Assembly: GCA_029861675.1 (NCBI GenBank)
Contig: JAOTYV010000236.1
Coordinates: forward strand, 1 to 7,748
DNA: 7,748 nucleotides
DNA from: Alphaproteobacteria bacterium
Lineage (GTDB): Bacteria; Pseudomonadota; Alphaproteobacteria; UBA8366
Direction of reading: 5' to 3'
The notes under the pieces were generated by a model. It searched no databases, was not told the origin of the DNA, and was given only the letters and a program-made list of their open reading frames with translations. The translations under genes and the position numbers were made by a program. Shown here piece after piece: positions 5,753-7,748 of this stretch; within the stretch, counting starts at the first letter, position 1, and each line of letters opens with the position of its first letter.

Positions 5753-7748
5753 TTAATATTCCACCCCCTGAGATTCGGCAAATTTGCCTAATTCCGCGCG
5801 AAGACTGTGGACCGGCGCATCCGCCATTCCGGCCATTGTGACCTCGAGTTGGCCGACATCGAGTTGGCGTATCATATGCCGAACCGCATCGATGGCGCCC
5901 GGCGGCATGGACAGCGACCGGACGCCGATTCCGACCAACGCCATCGCCTCCAGGGGCTCCCCGGCCATTTCGCCACACAGGCTGAACGGCACTCCGGCGG
6001 CGGTGCAGCGGCCGGCGACGTCGCTCAACAATCGAAAGACAGCCGGTGACAGCACATCGTAGCGCTCGTTGACCCGCGCATTACCCCGGTCGCAAGCGAA
6101 CAGAAATTGCACCAGGTCGTTCGAGCCGATCGACAAAAAATCCACCCGCTTGAGCAGTTGCGGCAATTGCAGAAAGAGCGCCGGCACTTCCAGCATCGCA
6201 CCGACCGCGATAGAGACCGGCATTTGGCCGCCGCGCTTCTCGAAGCGCTCCAATTCAAAGTCGAACAGTCGGCGGGCCGCGTCGAATTCGGCGACCTCCG
6301 AAACCATGGGAAACATGACGCGAAGATCGCGATCCGCCGCGGCCCGGATGAGGGCGCGAATCTGCAGCCGCAATATTGCCGGCCGGTCCAGGGCTATTCG
6401 AAGGGCACGCCATCCCATCGCCGGGTTCTGATCGCCGGTCGTCCGCAAATACGGGAGCAATTTATCACCGCCGATATCCAGGGTCCGGAAGACCACCGGC
6501 TTGCCGTTCGCCCGGTCGAAGATATCCCGGTACAACGCGGTTTGGGCATCGACCCGCGGGAACTGCGCCCGAATCATGAACGGGATTTCGGTGCGATACA
6601 GGCCAACGCCCGCCGCGCCGCTTTCGTGCAGATGGTCGAGATCGATGAGCAGCCCGGCGTTGATCAACAGGGAAACCGGCACGCCGTCCTTGCTGGTTGC
6701 CGGCAGCGCCCGCGAGGCGGCAAAGGCCGCCCGCTTTTTGTCCCGAAACTCGAGCCCCTCGACGAAACTCTTCACCACATCATCGCCTGGCCGGACATAA
6801 GCCACGCCCTCGTCGCCATCGACGAGCACCGGATCAAGCGGCTCGACCTTCCCGATCACGCCACGCACATTGCCGATCACCGGAATCTCGAGGGCTTTTG
6901 CCACAATCGCGACATGAGACGCGGCCGTGCCTTCATCCAGAATCAGTGCGCGTATGCGCGTCCGATCGTAGTCGAGCAGTTCCGCCGGTCCCATCGACCG
7001 CGCGATCAAAATCACATCGTCCGGTTGATCTGACGGGTCCGGGCCGGCTTCGTCGCCGTTGGTCAGATGCTGTAACAGCCGGTACGCCAGATCGTCGAGA
7101 TCGAGAAGCCGTTCGCGGATATAAGGATCGGTCACCTGATTCATGCGCGTGCGGGTATCGTTCTGGACTTTTGCCACCGCCGCCTCCGCGGTTAGACCGC
7201 TCTGAATCGCCTCGCGAATTCGGCTAATCCAGCCCCGGTCGTCGGCGATCATCCGGAAGGTCCGCAATATATCGAGCGATTCATCATTTCCGGCGGCATC
7301 GTTCTCACTCGCCAGCCGGGCAACCATGCTGTCGAGCGCAATTTGCATACCGCTCAGCGCCTGGGCCACCCGGTCCAATTCCGCCCGGGGTTCTTCGGCG
7401 ATGGTTTGCGATATTGCCGCGCCCCGTTCGTGAATGACCGCCAAACCGCGCGCCTGGCCGCCATTGATGCGGCTTCCCTCTAGCCGCACCGGTTCGCTGG
7501 CGATCGCCGCCGTGCCGTCATCCGGTGACGGCAAATTACCGCTCGAGATGAGCTCGGCGATGACCATCGCAACGGTCTCTAGCGTTTCGACCTCTTCCTC
7601 GGTGTAATTCCGGCGCGATTGATTCTGCACCGTCAAAACGCCAAGAACCCGCCCGGCCCGCAGCAGCGGCACCCCGAGAAATGAATGATAGATTTCCTCG
7701 CCCGTCTCGGGCCGATAGGCGAAGCGTGGGTGCGCCTGCGCATCGGAC
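5753..7748 (-). CDS. ptsP: Phosphoenolpyruvate-protein phosphotransferase PtsP (EI-Ntr), 5' end outside window
   Basis: PtsP takes phosphate from phosphoenolpyruvate and passes it to NPr and then EIIA-Ntr, a regulatory relay tied to nitrogen status rather than sugar uptake. The frame is open from the window edge and ends in TAA at 5755-5753, giving 665 codons. It begins inside the GAF sensor domain (RFAYRPETGEEIYHSFLGVP, then GVLTVQNQ). Next comes the enzyme I N-terminal domain. Its phosphorylatable histidine is at 6916-6914 in EGTAASHVAIVAKALEIPV. The PEP-binding barrel carries GVGLYRTEIPFM, FRTLDIGGDK, NPAMGWRALR, GAMLEVPA, DFLSIGSNDLVQFLFA and the acid/base cysteine (5977-5975) in SLCGEMAGEP. 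All catalytic motifs are intact. The GTG at 7672 is internal, since the GAF domain continues upstream of it. The GAF domain separates it from ordinary enzyme I. In many alphaproteobacteria lysC lies just upstream; that is outside this window. Confidence 0.96.
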   Translation of the reverse strand, partial: SDAQAHPRFAYRPETGEEIYHSFLGVPLLRAGRVLGVLTVQNQSRRNYTEEEVETLETVAMVIAELISSGNLPSPDDGTAAIASEPVRLEGSRINGGQARGLAVIHERGAAISQTIAEEPRAELDRVAQALSGMQIALDSMVARLASENDAAGNDESLDILRTFRMIADDRGWISRIREAIQSGLTAEAAVAKVQNDTRTRMNQVTDPYIRERLLDLDDLAYRLLQHLTNGDEAGPDPSDQPDDVILIARSMGPAELLDYDRTRIRALILDEGTAASHVAIVAKALEIPVIGNVRGVIGKVEPLDPVLVDGDEGVAYVRPGDDVVKSFVEGLEFRDKKRAAFAASRALPATSKDGVPVSLLINAGLLIDLDHLHESGAAGVGLYRTEIPFMIRAQFPRVDAQTALYRDIFDRANGKPVVFRTLDIGGDKLLPYLRTTGDQNPAMGWRALRIALDRPAILRLQIRALIRAAADRDLRVMFPMVSEVAEFDAARRLFDFELERFEKRGGQMPVSIAVGAMLEVPALFLQLPQLLKRVDFLSIGSNDLVQFLFACDRGNARVNERYDVLSPAVFRLLSDVAGRCTAAGVPFSLCGEMAGEPLEAMALVGIGVRSLSMPPGAIDAVRHMIRQLDVGQLEVTMAGMADAPVHSLRAELGKFAESQGVEY

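Noticed and set aside
6107..7033. Plus-strand open frame of 308 codons opposite ptsP
   Set aside because: It is fully antisense to a PtsP with every catalytic motif intact, and it has no family feature of its own.
7600..7672. GTG at 7672 as the ptsP start
   Set aside because: The frame stays open to the window edge and the upstream codons read as conserved GAF domain sequence, so the true start is outside.

Overview
The window is a compact run of housekeeping genes, all read from the minus strand. In transcription order (right to left) they are ptsP (5' end outside the window), rodZ-like, hisS, hemA (glutamyl-tRNA reductase), prfA and prmC (3' end outside the window). The base composition is GC-rich. 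The single-GAF PtsP next to a RodZ/HisS/PrfA/PrmC block suggests a member of the Alphaproteobacteria. That placement is an inference from gene order and protein flavour, not from a marker search. The HisRS motif 2 is the ordinary bacterial type (RHERPQKGR...), which argues against the alphaproteobacterial orders whose HisRS and tRNA-His are atypical and would fit a Rhodospirillales-like or other deep-branching lineage better.

Layout: 7748-5753 holds the nitrogen-related PTS enzyme I. 5752-5544 is a 209-bp AT-richer intergenic region with a perfect TATAAT box, palindromes and a structured leader for the next gene. 5543-4296 is the membrane-anchored cytoskeletal protein RodZ. 4295-4135 is a 161-bp gap with a strong hairpin but no clear terminator or promoter. 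From 4134 to the left edge, hisS, hemA, prfA and prmC are packed with junctions of 7 bp, a 4-bp overlap and 8 bp, and look like one translationally coupled operon.

Functionally the last four genes centre on translation and tRNA. HisS charges tRNA-His, HemA diverts Glu-tRNA(Glu) into tetrapyrrole synthesis, PrfA terminates at UAA/UAG, and PrmC methylates the GGQ glutamine of PrfA. The main surprise is hemA. It is a C5-pathway glutamyl-tRNA reductase sitting between hisS and prfA, whereas most Alphaproteobacteria make 5-aminolevulinate with ALA synthase. The ispG gene often found between rodZ and hisS is absent here. I see no mobile element, CRISPR array, tRNA or rRNA. No wholly new system is evident; the points worth following are the C5 enzyme in this context and the unusual rodZ leader.
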